Made by a program: the position numbers and the translations under genes. Below the pieces are notes generated by a model that made no database searches, was not told where the DNA came from, and saw nothing but the letters and a program-made list of their open reading frames with translations. A DNA stretch of 64,000 nucleotides from Chitinophagaceae bacterium UBA1953. GTDB lineage: Bacteria > Bacteroidota > Bacteroidia > Chitinophagales > Chitinophagaceae. Below, piece after piece: positions 36,783 through 45,859 of the stretch (positions within the stretch are counted from its first letter, which is position 1; every line of letters starts with the position of its first letter). The DNA lies in the NCBI GenBank assembly GCA_002336115.1, contig DDEN01000004.1:121933-185932 (forward strand). The letters run 5' to 3'.

Positions 36783-36843
36783 AAAAAAACCTCTTCCATG
36801 AAAGAAGAGGTGCTAATCAGTTATCATTAACCATTAAACCTTA
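36783..36843 (-). terminator. Terminator preceded by a five-codon ORF (copy A), after the thioredoxin gene
   Basis: The same 32-base preamble as in copy B, with one mismatch, lies at 36843-36812 and contains ATGGTTAATGATAACTGA (36834-36817). It is followed by the hairpin ACCTCTTC / GAAGAGGT and a run of seven T on the minus strand. The hairpin stems of the two copies are unrelated; only the preamble is conserved. The two copies occupy most of the 400-bp gap between the thioredoxin and VTC genes. Confidence 0.75.
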
Positions 36844-36878
36844 ATATGTACTAAAATTAAGTAAATCAGGGATTGATT

Positions 36879-37409
36879 TTACCAGCCCGATCTGAATTTT
36901 TTTGAATATTCGTCAAACGGAACCTTGCCATACTTATTCTCTCCGAAATATTTTGTCAGTACTTCCATCTCTTTTACTTCAAGATAACCTGCAACAGGTT
37001 GCGGATCATCATTATTTGCCGGTACAAAAACGGTGGTTGGGTAAGCAAGTTCGCCTTTAGTTAATGTAAGTGCTATGTCGTTTGTTTTGTATTTCGGGTT
37101 AAAATTATAAGTCTTTCCACGCCAGGTAATTTCTTTTTTTGTTTCTGCATTTAACTTAACCGCATAGAATTTCTGGTTGAGGTATTTGATAAGTGATTGA
37201 TTGCTGTAGGTTTTCTTTTCCATCACTTTGCACCAGCCACACCAATCGGTGTAAAGATCAATCAGGATGGGTTTGGGTTCCTGTTTAAATTTTTCTTCTG
37301 CTTCTTCCAGTGTTATCCACTGAATAGTTTCTTTCGGCATTTTTTTCTGAAAAGAGGAGAATGCTGAAGAGATAAACAGGGTAAAGAATAAAATAAAAAC
37401 CTTTTGCAT
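36879..37409 (-). CDS. Exported thioredoxin-fold protein
   Basis: This 176-residue protein has a signal peptide (residues 1-19) and a thioredoxin fold with the active site WCGWCKVMEKKTY (CGWC). The length and active site resemble the DsbD C-terminal / DUF255 group. It is likely a periplasmic disulfide reductase. Translation starts about 13 bases after the predicted transcription start. Confidence 0.85.
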   Translation of the reverse strand: MQKVFILFFTLFISSAFSSFQKKMPKETIQWITLEEAEEKFKQEPKPILIDLYTDWCGWCKVMEKKTYSNQSLIKYLNQKFYAVKLNAETKKEITWRGKTYNFNPKYKTNDIALTLTKGELAYPTTVFVPANNDDPQPVAGYLEVKEMEVLTKYFGENKYGKVPFDEYSKKFRSGW

Positions 37410-37411
37410 GC

Positions 37412-37419
37412 TATTTTTG
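37412..37419 (+). promoter_or_regulatory. -7 box for ubiX
   Basis: TATTTTTG matches TAnnTTTG and lies 29 bases upstream of the ubiX start, inside a 38-bp divergent gap. No clear -33 TTTG is seen because that position falls in the thioredoxin gene. Confidence 0.4.
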
Positions 37420-37428
37420 TTATTTATA

Positions 37429-37436
37429 CAAAATTA
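37429..37436 (-). promoter_or_regulatory. -7 box for the thioredoxin gene
   Basis: The minus strand reads TAATTTTG, 20 bases before the thioredoxin start. It is interleaved with the ubiX box on the other strand, so the two divergent promoters probably compete. Confidence 0.4.
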
Positions 37437-37447
37437 AACGTTCCGGA

Positions 37448-38011
37448 ATGCATAAAATTGTTATTTCTGTTACAGGGGCAAGTGGGTCGGTATATGCGAA
37501 AGTGCTGCTTGAAAAGCTTTTAACTGTTAAAAATCAGTTGGATGATGTGGCACTGGTAATGACAGAAAATGCAAAAGAAGTTTGGCGCACAGAGTTAAGC
37601 AATGAAGATTATAATCAGCTTCCCTTCAAAACGTATTCAACTGCCGATTTTCACGCACCTTTTGCTTCAGGTTCCGGACAATACAATACCATGATTGTAA
37701 TTCCCTGTTCAATGGGGACATTGGGCCGCATTGCAAGTGGTGTTTCAAACGACCTGATTACCCGTGCTGCCGATGTGGTACTGAAAGAAAGAAGAAAGCT
37801 GATTTGTGTTGTAAGAGAAACACCTTACAATCTTATTCATATCCGCAACATGGAAACGGTTACACTGGCTGGTGGGATTATTTGTCCTGCAACTCCATCA
37901 TTTTACAGCAAACCGCAAACCATTGAAGCAGCAGCAGCAACTGTAGTTGACAGGGTGCTTGATCTCGCAGGAATCAATATCAGCACTTACCGCTGGGGGA
38001 ATGATGAGTGA
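37448..38011 (+). CDS. ubiX: UbiX-family flavin prenyltransferase
   Basis: The enzyme joins dimethylallyl phosphate to FMN to make prenylated FMN for UbiD-type decarboxylases. It has the FMN-binding N-terminus VISVTGASGSVYAK, the IPCSMGTLGRIASGVSNDLITRAADV block and LICVVRETPYNLIHIRNM. Its 187 residues are normal. No ubiD partner is adjacent. Its stop touches the stop of the convergent MBL gene with no gap. Confidence 0.94.
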   Translation: MHKIVISVTGASGSVYAKVLLEKLLTVKNQLDDVALVMTENAKEVWRTELSNEDYNQLPFKTYSTADFHAPFASGSGQYNTMIVIPCSMGTLGRIASGVSNDLITRAADVVLKERRKLICVVRETPYNLIHIRNMETVTLAGGIICPATPSFYSKPQTIEAAAATVVDRVLDLAGINISTYRWGNDE

Positions 38012-38908
38012 TTATTTTGTTGTTAACTCTTCCCATGCAGCAGTTAGTGGTCTTTGTAAACCATCACCTTTCCATTGTGTTTCGAAAGGAAGAGTTGTAG
38101 TTTTAAGAAACTCTTCTTTTGTTTTACCGGCTTTTATTTCTGCCTCAGTGAACGTTAAGATCTGTCCAATGTATTCGCCATATGCTTTCAGGTCATCAGT
38201 AGTTCCGGTTACTTCATATCCATCGCCGGAATGGCCAAAGACAAATTTTGTTTTTTTACTGAATTTCTTTTGTGCAGTATCAAGTACAGCCATCCAGTTC
38301 TTCATGTTGGCACCTGCACTTCGGTCAACATACGGATGTCGGCGGTTAAAAACTAAATCGCCCATGTGTACAATATCGGCATGTTCAAAATGAATGATTG
38401 CATCTCCATTTGTATGTCCTGCTCCATAATAGGAAAGTGAAATTTTTTCTTTACCAAACTTTTCACTCCATGTTTTAGAAAATGTCTGATCGGGGTAAAG
38501 CTGTTTGTCTTCAGTTTTTGATTTTTGAGCAACAGCCTGCTGGTTGATCTTTGAATTTTCATGTGCAAGCACATGCTCAACTAATCCTTTAAATGAAATA
38601 TTGCCGCTGGTATGATCGCCGTGATGATGCGTATTGATAAGCAGCTTAAACGGGTTTGTCGTTTTCTTTTTCAGTTCTTCAATCAGGTGATTGCTTTGAT
38701 CAGGGAACTGTGAATCAATCACTACAATACCATCTTTGCTTAAATAAAAAAGAATGGTTCCTCCACGTTCGGTAAAAATGCCGATATCATCAGTAAGCAT
38801 GTTTATTTTCCATGCCGGTTGCTGAAAAACTGCTGCAAGTAATTCTTTCTGAAATGCAAGTGCGCCTGCTGTAAGTATAGCTGTATGAAGAAATGTGCTG
38901 CGTTTCAT
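38012..38908 (-). CDS. Exported MBL-fold metallo-hydrolase
   Basis: This 298-residue metallo-beta-lactamase-fold protein has the motif HHHGDHTSG (HxHxDH), a second His in GAGHTNGDAI, an Asp in VHMGDLVFN and a final His in GHSGDGYE. The N-terminus MKRSTFLHTAILTAGALAF resembles a signal peptide. The substrate is unknown; a beta-lactamase activity should not be assumed. Confidence 0.87.
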   Translation of the reverse strand: MKRSTFLHTAILTAGALAFQKELLAAVFQQPAWKINMLTDDIGIFTERGGTILFYLSKDGIVVIDSQFPDQSNHLIEELKKKTTNPFKLLINTHHHGDHTSGNISFKGLVEHVLAHENSKINQQAVAQKSKTEDKQLYPDQTFSKTWSEKFGKEKISLSYYGAGHTNGDAIIHFEHADIVHMGDLVFNRRHPYVDRSAGANMKNWMAVLDTAQKKFSKKTKFVFGHSGDGYEVTGTTDDLKAYGEYIGQILTFTEAEIKAGKTKEEFLKTTTLPFETQWKGDGLQRPLTAAWEELTTK

Positions 38909-39000
38909 TTTATTTGATTTATTGTTTCAGACAATCAAGTTAGAAGTAAAAAATGAAAACTCAAAAACAGACAGGATAAAAGGGTTTAACCTGTGGTTGA

Positions 39001-40242
39001 TTAATATTCCAGCTCTTTCAGTTTAGGCGCTTTAAACCAGGTTGTAAAGGCAACTGCAACAGTAACACATCCACCAAAAATAACGGAGGGAACAACCCCT
39101 AATAATCGTGCAGCAACACCACTTTCAAACATACCCAGTTCATTACTGCTGTTAATGAACATACTGTTTACACTCATTACTCTTCCTCTTAAATCATCAG
39201 GCGTTTTTAACTGCAGAATAGTGCCACGAACCACCATGCTGATTCCATCTAACATTCCCCCGGCAAACAATGCAATAAATGAAAGCCAGAACCATTTTGA
39301 GAGACCAAACAGGATAATACTTAACCCGAATCCTGCAACAACAACCAATAACAGCTTTCCCTGTCTTCTTTTCAATGGAAATACGGTTACCAGAATAATG
39401 ATGAGAATTGCGCCAAAATCTGTTGCTGCATTCAACCAGCCGTAACCGATTGAACCAACATGTAAAATATCCTTTGCAAAAACGGGAACCAATGCTACCG
39501 TTCCTCCAAACAGCACAGCAAATAAATCAAGCGTAAGTGCGTCCAGTACTTCTTTTGTTTTAAACACAAAACGCAAACCTTCTTTTACACTTTCCCATGT
39601 TTTCTTTTCTGCCTGTGGTGGTGCCGGTTTATGACCAATTGTTTTAAAAATAAAAAACGAAAGAATAATGAACGAAATAATAATGCTGAGTGTGCCGGTA
39701 ACTCCAAGCAGAGCAATTAAAAATCCACCAAGAGCATGACCGGTAACTGATGCAGACAGCCAGCTTCCCTGGCTCCATGTAACGGCATTGGGTAATATTT
39801 CCTTCGGAACAAGTTGAGAAATGATAGCACCAAATGAAGGCCCGCTGAACGCACGGATAATGCCTGTACAGAAAATAATGACATATACAAGAAACACTAC
39901 ACTGGTTTTACCAAACTGGTGAAAGAAAAAAGTAGAGGAAATGAACAACAGTAACAGTACACAAGCACCATAAAATACAACTGAGCGGAGAATCAGGTTT
40001 CTCCTGTCGCTGAGATCAACCACATGCCCTGCATACAATGCCATTGAAACCGCCGGGATCACTTCAGCCAGACCAATTAATCCAAGTGCAAGAGGATCGT
40101 TCGTTAGTTCATACATCCACCAGCCAACAAGGGTTCCCATCATGCGTAATCCCATGATGAATAAAAACCTGGCAATAAAATAATTTCTGAATTCTGTTAC
40201 CTGTATGGAAACAAACGGATTGCTCGTATTCTGATTTGACAC
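39001..40242 (-). CDS. MFS transporter (enterobactin-exporter EntS-like group)
   Basis: This 413-residue membrane protein has about 11 membrane segments, an N-terminal FRNYFIARFLFIMG and the segment GPSFGAIISQLVPKE typical of MFS_3/EntS-like exporters. The substrate is unknown. A TAGTTTTG box on the minus strand (40254-40247) ends 5 bases before the start codon, so the mRNA may be leaderless. Confidence 0.85.
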   Translation of the reverse strand: MSNQNTSNPFVSIQVTEFRNYFIARFLFIMGLRMMGTLVGWWMYELTNDPLALGLIGLAEVIPAVSMALYAGHVVDLSDRRNLILRSVVFYGACVLLLLFISSTFFFHQFGKTSVVFLVYVIIFCTGIIRAFSGPSFGAIISQLVPKEILPNAVTWSQGSWLSASVTGHALGGFLIALLGVTGTLSIIISFIILSFFIFKTIGHKPAPPQAEKKTWESVKEGLRFVFKTKEVLDALTLDLFAVLFGGTVALVPVFAKDILHVGSIGYGWLNAATDFGAILIIILVTVFPLKRRQGKLLLVVVAGFGLSIILFGLSKWFWLSFIALFAGGMLDGISMVVRGTILQLKTPDDLRGRVMSVNSMFINSSNELGMFESGVAARLLGVVPSVIFGGCVTVAVAFTTWFKAPKLKELEY

Positions 40243-40263
40243 AGGGCAAAACTAAGAAAGTTT

Positions 40264-40354
40264 GAAAGAATGGAGAATAGCGAATGGAAAATTGAAAATG
40301 GAAAGTGGAAAAACCAGATGTACAATCAATTCTCAACTTTCAATTTTCAATTAA
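40264..40354 (-). repeat. Seven-base-period inverted arms after the deoxynucleoside kinase gene
   Basis: Arm 1 (about 40330-40354) directly follows the stop codon and in the mRNA sense reads as degenerate units such as AATTGAA, AATTGAA and AGTTGAG. Arm 2 (about 40264-40310) has complementary units (plus-strand GAATGGA, GAATAGC, GAATGGA, AAATTGA, AAATGGA). The arms could pair into a long imperfect hairpin between this gene and the MFS gene. Confidence 0.7.
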
Positions 40355-40996
40355 CTAAGGCAACGTAAGATAATGCTGTCCCGGCTCATATTCTTTTTCC
40401 AATGCATCAAGAACAGTTTGCAGATGTTTTGCATTACCAAGAAAATCGGCATTGCTTGTATCAATAAACAATGTTTTTACATTGTGTTGCTTGATGTATT
40501 GCGTATAAGTTTCCTGCAGGTTCAGCAGGTAATCATCAGGTATATTCTGTTCATAACTGCGGTTACGCTTGCGGATATTCTGCTGAAGTTTGCTTACCGG
40601 CGAATGAAGATAAATCAACAGATCGGGTTGTATTAATTGCTGGTGAATAATATCAAACAGGCTTTGATACAAACGGAATTCATCAACCGGCAGATTCACT
40701 TTTGCAAACAGCAGGCATTTGGTAAACAGGTAATCCGAAATAGTGAGTGAATTAAACAAATCCTGTGTATGCAGTAATTCCTTCAGTTGCTTATAACGTT
40801 CAGCCATGAAAAACAATTCAAGCGGAAAAGCAAACTGCTGTGGGTTTTCATAAAACTTGGGCAAAAAAGGATTATCAGCAAATTCTTCAAGGATCAGTCT
40901 TGCATTGAAATGCTTGCTCAGCAGGTGCGCCAATGTTGTTTTGCCGGCACCGATATTTCCCTCTATCGTAATAAAATGATAATTCATTTGCTTCAA
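40355..40996 (-). CDS. Deoxynucleoside kinase
   Basis: The product phosphorylates deoxynucleosides for dNTP salvage. It has the P-loop EGNIGAGKTTL, the LEEFADNPFL segment, an ERYKQL motif and a C-terminal lid with RKRNRSYE. Its 213 residues match the deoxyadenosine/deoxyguanosine kinase group. It lies about 115 bases downstream of folK on the same strand. Confidence 0.92.
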   Translation of the reverse strand: MKQMNYHFITIEGNIGAGKTTLAHLLSKHFNARLILEEFADNPFLPKFYENPQQFAFPLELFFMAERYKQLKELLHTQDLFNSLTISDYLFTKCLLFAKVNLPVDEFRLYQSLFDIIHQQLIQPDLLIYLHSPVSKLQQNIRKRNRSYEQNIPDDYLLNLQETYTQYIKQHNVKTLFIDTSNADFLGNAKHLQTVLDALEKEYEPGQHYLTLP

Positions 40997-41109
40997 CAGT
41001 CAGTGGCAACATGAATAAAAACATACATGTCGCTATATAAATTCAGGCGGCAAATTAAAGCGGCTGCGAATTATAAAAATCAATTTGTACAGTTTGTGGA
41101 AAAGTAAGT

Positions 41110-41595
41110 TTATAATTTTTTTACATCCAGCTTATCGGCACATTCGTTCAGCAGTGTTGAAATGGTTTTATGATACACAGGATGAACTTTTCCGGGGCTT
41201 AATTCCTTTAACGGAATCAATACAAACTTTCTGTCCTGTATGGCAGGGTGGGGAAGTGTAACTACGGGCGAATGATAAACCAGCTCATCATAAAATAAAA
41301 TATCAAGATCAATGGTGCGTGGGCCGTACTTTTCTGTTCGTACCCGTCCCAATGCAGCCTCAATCTGTAAAAGAGTTTTCATCAGCTCATTGGGCAAAAG
41401 TTGGGTACTGATGACCACTACCTGGTTCAGAAAAGCAGCCTGTTTGGTATTTCCCCATGCGGCTGTTTCATATACCGATGATTCTTTACTGATGATACCA
41501 CATTGTTCTGTAATTTCTTTTTTTGCTTTTGAAAGAAACTGTTTCCGCTGGCCCTGGTTACTTCCAAGAAGGATAAATGCTTTGTGCGACGGCAT
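41110..41595 (-). CDS. folK: 2-amino-4-hydroxy-6-hydroxymethyldihydropteridine pyrophosphokinase
   Basis: HPPK transfers pyrophosphate from ATP to the pterin in folate synthesis. It has ILLGSNQGQRKQFL at the N-terminus, the signature GPRTIDLDILFYD (residues about 97-109) and LPHPAIQDRKFVLIPL. Its 161 residues are normal. Other folate genes are not in the window. Confidence 0.95.
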   Translation of the reverse strand: MPSHKAFILLGSNQGQRKQFLSKAKKEITEQCGIISKESSVYETAAWGNTKQAAFLNQVVVISTQLLPNELMKTLLQIEAALGRVRTEKYGPRTIDLDILFYDELVYHSPVVTLPHPAIQDRKFVLIPLKELSPGKVHPVYHKTISTLLNECADKLDVKKL

Positions 41596-41654
41596 GCTGT
41601 AAAAGTAGGGCTAAAAAGTTTTTTCGGGATGCTGTAATCAGATAGATTTGCGGA

Positions 41655-42761
41655 ATGAATCAACCATACAGCCAGTGGAAAGCAATGCTGGCTATTTCAA
41701 GGGCAAGTTTAAAAGCAATCTTCAGGAACCCAAGTACAGTTGTTTTCAGCTTTGGATTTCCATTGATTTTTATTCTCGTATTTGGTTTTATTGGTGGCAG
41801 CAGTCCAACAGTTCGTATAGGATTTACAGCAACCACAGATACTTCAGCTAATAATGCTGTTTATCAACTGCTCACCAAATACAAAACCATCAAGGTTTCT
41901 GATAAAAATCCGGAGGAATTGAAGAATGATTTGCTGAAGGGCAGGGTCACTGCTATTCTTGATATTCAGCCAACCAATTCAGGAAAGTTACCTGCTTATA
42001 AAATCAGTATTCAAACGTCAACTGCAAGTGTTGATAAGCTTGCAATTCTACAGGCTTCATTAAAAGATATTATCGTAAACATCGACCGGCAGAAAGTTCC
42101 TGATGCGCCAACGTATGCAAGCATTGATCTTCCTCCGCCGATGCCCGGCCGTATTTACAGGATGATTGATTTTATACTTCCTGGACAATTAGGTTTTTCA
42201 TTGTTAAGTGCAGCCGTATTTGGTGTGGCATTCCTGTTTTTTAATTTACGACAGGCGCTTGTGCTGAAACGTTTCTTTGCTACACCCATCAAACGCAGCT
42301 ATATTTTGTTTGGCGAAGGAATCAGTCGTGTACTGTTTTCACTCATTACTGCAGTGGTGATTATCCTTGTCGGACATTTTGCATTTAAGTTTACACTGGT
42401 GCATGGCTTCCTTACATTTATTGAGCTGATGGTGTTAAGTCTGGTAGGTTTAATTGTGTTTATGGGTATGGGATTTATTGTAAGCGGTATTGCAAAAACT
42501 GAAAGTACCATTCCTCCGTTTGCGAATATGATTACCATGCCGCAGTTTTTACTGGCAGGAACTTTCTTCCCTGTTGATACATTTCCCAAATGGTTACAGC
42601 CTTTCTGTAATATTTTACCACTGACACATTTAAATGATGCCATGCGGAGTATTGCATTTGAGGGAAATCATTTGATTGATTGTGGTAAACAACTGGGCAT
42701 CCTTGCAATATGGGCTGTTGTGGTTTATGCTATAGCCATTAAAGTGTTTAAGTGGGAGTAA
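41655..42761 (+). CDS. ABC-2 type transporter permease
   Basis: This 368-residue protein has one N-terminal membrane segment (about 27-47), a large extracytoplasmic domain (about 50-165) and five to six C-terminal membrane segments, as in the ABC-2 (YhgE/Pip or DrrB-like) group. Features include FFATPIKRSYILFGE and the C-terminal AGTFFPVDTFPKWLQ. No ATPase gene is adjacent, so its partner must be elsewhere. A TAGATTTG box at 41643-41650 ends 4 bases before the start, suggesting a leaderless transcript. Confidence 0.85.
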   Translation: MNQPYSQWKAMLAISRASLKAIFRNPSTVVFSFGFPLIFILVFGFIGGSSPTVRIGFTATTDTSANNAVYQLLTKYKTIKVSDKNPEELKNDLLKGRVTAILDIQPTNSGKLPAYKISIQTSTASVDKLAILQASLKDIIVNIDRQKVPDAPTYASIDLPPPMPGRIYRMIDFILPGQLGFSLLSAAVFGVAFLFFNLRQALVLKRFFATPIKRSYILFGEGISRVLFSLITAVVIILVGHFAFKFTLVHGFLTFIELMVLSLVGLIVFMGMGFIVSGIAKTESTIPPFANMITMPQFLLAGTFFPVDTFPKWLQPFCNILPLTHLNDAMRSIAFEGNHLIDCGKQLGILAIWAVVVYAIAIKVFKWE

Positions 42762-42797
42762 GAGAAGATGTAAAGATGTAAGATGTTTGATGTACGC
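42762..42797 (+). repeat. Seven-base-period array directly after the ABC permease stop
   Basis: Starting at the stop codon the plus strand reads AGAAGATGTAAAGATGTAAG and then ATGTTTGATGTACG, with repeats of GATGTAA-like units at 7-8-base spacing. It resembles, in position and sense, the arrays after other genes in this window. Confidence 0.5.
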
Positions 42798-42840
42798 CTG
42801 TCTGCCCCTGTAGTCTGATGGATTAAATGTAAAATACTTT

Positions 42841-42910
42841 ATTGCTGAATAGAATTATTGCAGTACAAGTGAGTGACACAACAGGTGTTGATAAGACCTG
42901 CAATAGCAGA
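42841..42910. repeat. Dispersed R2 element, diverged
   Basis: The segment TAGAATTATTGCAGTACAAG followed by TGAGTGACACAAC resembles the R2 copies at 26.5 and 30.2 kb. It lies between the ABC permease and SRPBCC genes. Confidence 0.5.
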
Positions 42911-42952
42911 TCACTAAAAACTAAGAACTTTAAACTATAAACTGTTTCCCCC

Positions 42953-43498
42953 ATGCGTTTAATAAAAATGTTCCTGTTTGTGCTGGTTGGATTGTTTGCT
43001 GTGCTTACAATCATCGGGCTGTTTATTCCGTCATCTGTAAAAATTTCAAGAGGAATTGTAATTGATGCCGACAGTGCTAAACTTAAGCAGGTGGTGGGTA
43101 ATGTGCAAACATGGGGGCATTGGTTTCCCTGGATAAAAGCCGATAGCGGTGCATTGGTTCAGGTTTCACCCGAACCCGATCAGCCGGGGTCGTTTTTTAA
43201 ATGGAAAAGTCTGAACTACAAAAGCGACGGCATCATTACCATTAAAACCATACAGCCAAATCTTGTAACTGTATTATACCAGATGAAAGACATGAATGAT
43301 TCAGAGGGAGGCTTTCGTCTTCGTCCGCTCAGCGCTCAGCAAACGGAAGTGCAGTGGTTTATGGAATACAAACTTAAATGGTATCCATGGGAGCGGTTTT
43401 ATGGCATCTTTCTCGATAAAATCATCGGCCCTTCATTTGAACAGGGGCTTCAGAATTTAAAAGAGCTTACAGAAAAAGAGCAGCCCCAGAATACATAA
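42953..43498 (+). CDS. SRPBCC-family protein with an N-terminal membrane anchor
   Basis: This 181-residue protein has one N-terminal membrane segment (about 5-25) and a START/polyketide-cyclase-like domain (PSSVKISRGIVIDADSAKLKQVVGNVQTWGHWFPW). Such domains bind hydrophobic ligands; the ligand is unknown. It precedes the sigma factor gene by 72 bases. Confidence 0.75.
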   Translation: MRLIKMFLFVLVGLFAVLTIIGLFIPSSVKISRGIVIDADSAKLKQVVGNVQTWGHWFPWIKADSGALVQVSPEPDQPGSFFKWKSLNYKSDGIITIKTIQPNLVTVLYQMKDMNDSEGGFRLRPLSAQQTEVQWFMEYKLKWYPWERFYGIFLDKIIGPSFEQGLQNLKELTEKEQPQNT

Positions 43499-43570
43499 AA
43501 AATCTCCAATAATTTTTCGTTTGAACGCAACGGTTTAATTTGTGCAGTTGTCAACCCAATGACAAACTGA

Positions 43571-44134
43571 ATGACAAATCATCATCAACTGATTAAAGAC
43601 TGCCTCAAGGGAAAACCTGCAGCACAAAAAGAATTGTACGACACTTTTGCCGGTACAATGCTTGGCGTGTGTTACAGGTACACCAAATCAATGGACGATG
43701 CAGAAGATGTGTTGCAGGAGTCGTTTGTAAAAGTGTTCATCAATCTCAAGCAGTATAAAGATGAAGGCCCTCTCGGAGCATGGATCAGGAAGATTGTGGT
43801 AAACACTGCATTGAATTATTTAAAACGATCCCGGAAATACCAGTCCGATCTTGTTTTTCATGATGAGGGGATGCATCCTGTTACTGATGATGATCCTGAA
43901 CTGAAACTTTCAGCAAAGGAACTGGCTTCACTCATCAGGCAGTTGCCAACAGGTTATCAAACTATTTTTAACCTGCATGCTGTGGAAGGTTACACACACG
44001 TTGAAATTGGGCAAATGCTTGGAATAAGAGATGCTACTTCCCGTTCGCAATACCTGCGTGCAAGATCGTTACTGATTGACTGGATTGAGCAGGCAGAATC
44101 TGTAAACCCTAAACCCGGTAAGTATGTACAATAA
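43571..44134 (+). CDS. ECF-type RNA polymerase sigma factor
   Basis: This 187-residue sigma-70-family protein has region 2 at about residues 20-95 (CYRYTKSMDDAEDVLQESFV, with the -10-binding helix) and region 4 at about 120-175 (LPTGYQTIFNLHAVEGYTHVEIGQMLG). Its end overlaps the start of the next gene by 11 bases. That gene encodes a membrane-anchored anti-sigma-like protein, so the pair is translationally coupled and probably forms a signalling unit. Confidence 0.93.
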   Translation: MTNHHQLIKDCLKGKPAAQKELYDTFAGTMLGVCYRYTKSMDDAEDVLQESFVKVFINLKQYKDEGPLGAWIRKIVVNTALNYLKRSRKYQSDLVFHDEGMHPVTDDDPELKLSAKELASLIRQLPTGYQTIFNLHAVEGYTHVEIGQMLGIRDATSRSQYLRARSLLIDWIEQAESVNPKPGKYVQ

Positions 44135-45695
44135 TGAGTTTGAAAAGAAGGTTGGGTTGCGGATGGAGGAACTCAGTTTTTCTCCATCAGATTCCGTGTG
44201 GCAGAAGGTAGAACTGCAGATACGGCAACGCAAACGCCGCAGAAGACTTCTCTTCTGGTGGATGCCGCTTGGTTTGTTATGCTTAGGTACAGCCGGTTGG
44301 TTTTTATACAATGGATTTTCATCAGCACCTGCACAAAAACCAACAGCCATTGTTAATAATCATTTACAAAACACGGAATCAGCATCTTCTCCTCAGCCTG
44401 TTACTTCTTCCAAAAAGGAACAGGTTGTTGCTGAAGATGAAAACAATAAACAAACGGCTGAGGCAAAAGAACAGCATACAAAAACAACTGAGCCTGCAAT
44501 AAAACAAAACACAACTCAGGTTCAGGCGGCGCAGCAAACTACGAAGAAGAATCATCCTTTGGCAAATGTGCCGGTTGTTGCTGAAAAGAAAGAACAAATA
44601 ATGATTGCTGTTACACCATTAGCCAAGCAGAATAGCCCAGTTGTAAAGAGGGTAAATGATGCAAAGCCGCTTCAGCCTTCTGGTATTAAAAAAGATGAAG
44701 TAAAAACAGGCGAAGTCGTTGTTTCAGCAAAGCAAGAAGAGAAGAAAACAGATGCAACCCATGTTGTCAGCAAGGAAGAAGAACAGGGTGACCATGCAAC
44801 TGTCAGTACAAATAATACAAACGAAGAAAAAACAGAAATTGTAAAAGATGCTTCTATACCCGGAGTAAAAACAACTGATGTTGCTGTAACAAATAACCCG
44901 CAGCAAACAATTGCCGACAGTACGGCTACTGTTACAATTACAAAACCTGTAGTACAAAAGCCTGCCTCACCCAATAAGAAAAAAGTGGAATGGTTTGCAA
45001 GATTCGGTACAGGTATTTCTGATATGAGCCAGTTTTCAACAGCAGTGTTTGCACCCTTTGCTGCTGATGCTTATTCATCCGGTTCATCGTCTTCTGTTGG
45101 TGGTGGAACTGTGTATAACCGTCAGTCGCCTGTTAAACCGGGAGTTGGTTTTTCTGCTGGAGTTGAATTAAGAACAATTGCCAAAAAACGTTCTTCATTT
45201 TCTGCCGGGCTCAATTATGCTTATTATTCCACATCGCTTAAAACCGGCAGTACGGTTTATGCCAACACACTGTTTAATGTAAGCAATTACAACAGCTATG
45301 TAAATAATTACATGCGGGCAGGCGATAGTGTAATCTTTCATAATCATTACAACTTTTTTGAACTACCGTTCCTGTATCACCTGCGTTTATCAAAACAACA
45401 TAAACGGCCACTCGGTTTAAATACAGGGCTTTCTTACAATTATATGTTTGCATCCAATGCAAATTATTATTCAAAATCATCGGGCGCATATTATTATGAT
45501 AAGAGCCTGTTTAATCATTCCCAACTTCATTTTAAATTAGGGATATCTTCTTCGTTTATAAAAAAAGAGAATTATCCATTGCAGGTAGGCTTGCAATACC
45601 AGTTTGGAATGACGGGAATATGGAAACAATCTCTTACCCTTAACCAGCATCTTACGTACACGGGTATTGAAGTTTTATGGAGGTTGCATAAATAA
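44124..45695 (+). CDS. Dual-membrane anti-sigma / beta-barrel fusion protein
   Basis: The 523-residue product has three parts. Residues 1-40 are a cytosolic region of anti-sigma type (MEELSFSPSDSVWQKVELQI). One membrane helix follows at about 42-63. A low-complexity Lys/Thr/Glu/Gln-rich linker of about 220 residues (65-285) could span the periplasm. Residues about 290-523 form a beta-barrel (GTGISDMSQFS, VGFSAGVELRTI, SAGLNYAYYS, ending TYTGIEVLWRL). This matches the architecture of the dual membrane-spanning anti-sigma (Dma) proteins of Bacteroides, which link the outer membrane to a cytosolic sigma factor. The match is by architecture only. Confidence 0.8.
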   Translation: MYNNEFEKKVGLRMEELSFSPSDSVWQKVELQIRQRKRRRRLLFWWMPLGLLCLGTAGWFLYNGFSSAPAQKPTAIVNNHLQNTESASSPQPVTSSKKEQVVAEDENNKQTAEAKEQHTKTTEPAIKQNTTQVQAAQQTTKKNHPLANVPVVAEKKEQIMIAVTPLAKQNSPVVKRVNDAKPLQPSGIKKDEVKTGEVVVSAKQEEKKTDATHVVSKEEEQGDHATVSTNNTNEEKTEIVKDASIPGVKTTDVAVTNNPQQTIADSTATVTITKPVVQKPASPNKKKVEWFARFGTGISDMSQFSTAVFAPFAADAYSSGSSSSVGGGTVYNRQSPVKPGVGFSAGVELRTIAKKRSSFSAGLNYAYYSTSLKTGSTVYANTLFNVSNYNSYVNNYMRAGDSVIFHNHYNFFELPFLYHLRLSKQHKRPLGLNTGLSYNYMFASNANYYSKSSGAYYYDKSLFNHSQLHFKLGISSSFIKKENYPLQVGLQYQFGMTGIWKQSLTLNQHLTYTGIEVLWRLHK

Positions 45696-45827
45696 AGTTG
45701 TAAGTATATGCAACGCTTGTTCTTTAATGATTGTTACTATTAGTAAACTGCTTTACATGAAATGCCCTAACCAATGGATACCAATCGAAGGTGATTATTT
45801 GGGCATACTATGTGACAAATAAAACCA

Positions 45828-45840
45828 GCCGCAAAGCGGC
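45828..45840. repeat. Short perfect hairpin upstream of the LVIVD lipoprotein gene
   Basis: GCCGC / GCGGC with an AAA loop lies 19 bases before the start of the lipoprotein gene. It may affect translation, but it is too short to interpret. Confidence 0.35.
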
Positions 45841-45859
45841 GCACTAAAAATATACACAC

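Noticed and set aside
38012..38908. Metallo-beta-lactamase resistance gene
   Set aside because: Only the general MBL-fold metal motifs are present; these occur in many unrelated hydrolases.
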